Shown: positions 61,123 to 64,000 of the stretch, one piece after another | Position numbering within the stretch: position 1 is the first letter of the stretch | How the letters are laid out: each line of letters opens with the position of its first letter | Notes under the pieces: generated by a model | Databases searched by the model: none | The model's input: only the letters and a program-made list of their open reading frames with translations | What the model was told of the DNA's origin: nothing | Made by a program: the position numbers and the translations under genes | Origin: Protea cynaroides | Taxonomy: Eukaryota > Streptophyta > Magnoliopsida > Proteales > Proteaceae | Length of the DNA stretch: 64,000 nt | Assembly (NCBI GenBank): GCA_028583415.1 | Contig: CM053269.1 | Location: forward strand, 52,295,322-52,359,321 | Reading direction: 5' to 3'

Positions 61123-61158
61123 TATAATCAATGACAAGTGACATCTGACATCTGACTG

Positions 61159-61164
<6 letters not shown>

Positions 61165-61242
<78 letters not shown>
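61165..61242. repeat. (TA)n microsatellite
   Basis: About 39 TA units, directly abutting the solo LTR. Confidence 0.95.
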
Positions 61243-61246
<4 letters not shown>

Positions 61247-61958
61247 AGGGTTGGAAATCGTCCGCTGGTCTGCAATCCAAGCAACCTGCAATTACAGAAG
61301 TTAAACAAGGGAGTTGGGCGATTAAGTTCTGGGTACACTCTGATGCCTAAGTCAGATTCCCAATGTAAACAGTCAAGAGCTAGCAGGAAGCTATCTTCAG
61401 TTTAAAGAAAGAGGCAAACGTAAAGAGAGTTTGTGTGTAGGAAAGATGAGATCCGTCTTTTTACCTTGGGGGTCGTCCTTTACTTATAGAGATTGGGAAG
61501 AAGCATGGAATGACCGGGACTCAGAGAAGTAAATCGTCAATAGGACTGTCAGGTGTCGCTCTGAGGAACACCCATGTCATAAACTCCGAGCAGAAGTAGG
61601 AGACTGTAGCCAAGGAAGCTAAGTCGATCAGTAATAAGAGTGACTCGTGTCGCCATACGAGTTGTCGTATGGCCGTGATGATCGACATCGTATTGTATTA
61701 GGAGAAGGACTCCTCTGACGTAACCTAGTCGCCTTAGGACTCTGGACTCCGACCGAGAAACGTAACCCAATAGAATTATACTTCCGAGCATACGCCGTGT
61801 CCTAATAGGACTATATCTCCGCCCATGAGACGTAACCGAATAGAATTATGACTCCGACCAGACAAGACTGAGCACCACTTTATCATGTTTGGACGACCTA
61901 GGTGATTTTAGATGTCACGTGTAAGATTTTCATTGGATGATATTTTTCTCCCATAACA
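61243..61958 (-). mobile_element. Solo LTR of the 13366-type family
   Basis: 716 bp, TGTTAGGGTTGG to CCCATAACA, collinear with 13366-14124. The flanks atata / atatt are a near 5-bp duplication, but the left flank is a (TA)n array so this is weak. No internal region is attached. Confidence 0.72.
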
Positions 61959-62107
61959 ATATTCATTTCGAAATCGACCACTGTGGATATTGTTACAAAC
62001 CGACCGATCTAAAACACCTAAAACCATGGTCAAAATACGGAAACTATCCTTGGACCCCACAAACAAATTTCAGGACCAAAAAAGTTGAAGAAGAAAAAGG
62101 GGACTCA

Positions 62108-62185
62108 AATCAGATGACGGGCTAGAATGCACCGACACGCATACCGATGTATTCCAGCCCGTCAGATGACGGGCTGAAAGGCTAG
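62108..62185. repeat. Short inverted and direct repeat (cagatgacgggct)
   Basis: cagatgacgggctagaatgc at 62110 and cagatgacgggctgaaagg at 62163, with attccagcccgtcagatgac mirroring the first. Possibly a small MITE. Confidence 0.5.
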
Positions 62186-64000
62186 CCGCGCTGGAGACGA
62201 TTTTTTTACAGAAAAAGGGGAACGTGCATAGTCTTCAGTCCACGGTCACCTATCCTGGAAAGTGCCAGCCATAAAAACCATGGAAAGCACAGATAAAATA
62301 AATGTGGTAGTTAAGTGGTGACATAAAACAGCTATTGACTCTGATAATGACCAATGAGATTGTAATTCCAATCCACTTCCATGCTTTTGCCTCAAAGCCA
62401 ACATGGATGGACGGATCCAATCTTTTGTGGAACGGTTCGGATGGGCCGAACGTTTCAGTATTGCATGTGGTGGTTGGTGACAGTGTTCGATATTATATTG
62501 GACAGGGACCTGGCTCGTCTCAGGTTCGGAGTGAACTTGAGCTGAGCCAGTGTCTGCTGGATGTCACTTCTCCTAATCCAAAAGTATAAGAGTTATTGTA
62601 TAAAAAAATAAAAAAAAATACAAGATAATTCAATAATTTTCATACGATTAGATCGGGTAGAGTGACAAGTATCGGCCATACAACCAACATTGGCAAGTTT
62701 CAAATTCAAATGAATTTAAAACGAGCCGAATCCATTGGACAGTGAAGAGACAGATTGTCAGAAGAGAGAGACAAAAATGTGCAGTTGGCCAATATCTCAT
62801 GCCATTAAAATATTTCTTTATTTTATATTTTTAGATGACCCATGATAAGTTAGTAATTTTAGTTTATTTAATACGAACCATGAGAGTTTACTAATATTCT
62901 AGTATTGAGATCCCATGGTTCAAGTTATCAATATCCAATTGATTGATTGGTATCAATTTTGGTTCTGATCAATCCCGACCTGATTATGTTTTAATATTAT
63001 TATATATGATATCAGGTCACATATTAACCTCCATTTGATTATATACTTCAATTCGATCCGAATCAAATAGATTTTGGACATGCCCGATATCATGTCTGAT
63101 GATTTTAAGAAAACATTGAATTGAAGCTAATCAGCGTATTCTTCTTATTCCATATTCCTTTATGGTTGATTGTTTTTCCCTAATAATAAATAAAAAAAAA
63201 TACAGTAATGTTCAGGTGCATGAAATCAGGAATTGGATCGATTGCGAGCGATCTCAATCCTATCTTGAATCGGATCGGTTAAGATTTTACCTGATTCGGC
63301 CATAAAAACAAAATCAGGAACCACGTCATCTCGGACCGACCACGTTGAGTCAAATTTCAACTTAACCCGGCATTTCTACGGTACAATCATACCTTCTTCC
63401 CACTTTGTCTGCGACAGCTGAATTGACTCGTGAATAACATGACAAAGTTGTTCTTAATTGGATATTCTTATAGTGGTCCATCCCCTTGTCCACGGTTGGT
63501 GACATCCGTCCAGCGTTAACGACTATTGACAATAGCATTTGAGTATAGAAATTCTCTCCAACAGGTCAGTCCCTCAGCCAAACATCGAATTAGTTGGGAG
63601 ACATTGGTATGTTTGGCTGGCAGGCTGGCCGGCTGAAGAAGATTTGAGTCCAACTTTGATGCTTACGGTGTCATGCTATCAACTCAAAATTTAAAACACT
63701 CATGGTAAGATTTTTCGAGTTCGACAGAGTAAAATTTGGCGAATTATATATGAAAGATTAGATTCTTGTCCATGGAATGTGTGCAACCAAATCGTTTCCT
63801 GCCAACCTGCCGTCTCCCAAGGGTAAGATTTCAATCAGCCCATTTCCCCATGCATTGGTAGGCGAGTCGACTAATCCCCAACCCCTTGGATCAGCCACAG
63901 AACCCTTCTGCCGCAAGAGAGGATTCCATTCTGAAATGTGTGTCACATCAGACTCATCCCCTCTGAATTAGCTGGAGATGATTGGAAACCATATCATACA
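62186..64000. other. No gene recognised
   Basis: Intergenic DNA. Open frames at 62335-62589 and 63758-63971 have no family motif. 63560-63640 holds a short gtttggctggcaggctggcc palindrome-like stretch. Confidence 0.35.

Noticed and set aside
62335..62589. 84-codon open frame
   Set aside because: No domain, no splice pattern and no conserved wording; consistent with chance.

Overview
This window reads as nuclear DNA of a flowering plant. It has spliced genes with GT/AG introns, a plastid psaB fragment, and a very high load of plant-type transposons: CACTA, Mutator-like and hAT-like DNA elements, Ty1/copia and Ty3/gypsy LTR elements, TRIM/SMART miniature LTR elements, and RTE and L1 LINEs. I cannot name the species. 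Most of the sequence is repeat-derived. Only two loci look like intact protein genes.

Layout. 1-9642 is the body and right end of a CACTA element whose left tip lies off the window. It carries subterminal GGCGTTT repeats, a decayed plant transposase gene, and pieces of host genes, the clearest being three exons of an NCL-type EF-hand sodium/calcium exchanger. This makes it a candidate gene-capturing Pack-CACTA. 9650-10884 is an antisense copia gag/protease remnant. 11422-12644 is a broken 3' end of the DNA polymerase epsilon catalytic subunit gene. 13366-16580 is an LTR followed by three successive tandem arrays with periods of 54, 35 and 15 bp. 17600-20518 is a decayed PIG-P gene whose intron holds a copia 3' fragment, which in turn holds a 301-bp miniature LTR element with a perfect target-site duplication (TSD).

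20566-30146 (minus strand) is a complete nine-exon aldo/keto reductase gene. Its exon phases sum to one open frame of 398 codons with the catalytic Asp, Tyr, Lys and His visible. Its large third intron holds an RTE LINE and a 1.27-kb TRIM element. 30701-35465 is a Ty3/gypsy element with both LTRs and a perfect TSD but almost no coding interior. 35.5-46.5 kb is a patchwork of LTR remnants, hAT-like elements, a plastid psaB fragment, foldback MITEs and a 2.36-kb solo LTR.

46765-49103 is a small spliced gene for a 184-residue bHLH-related protein. It has helix 2, a coiled coil and an ACT-like domain but no visible basic region. 50605-52629 is a Mutator-like element with a 9-bp TSD that carries a ZIP metal-transporter fragment, a Pack-MULE. 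53.6-62 kb holds further MULE, MITE and hAT-like elements with clean TSDs and a solo LTR. The last 2 kb shows no gene.

No operon-like or multi-gene system is present. The biological interest lies in gene-fragment capture by two transposon classes, the datable nesting of elements, and the two surviving genes living with large insertions in or beside them.
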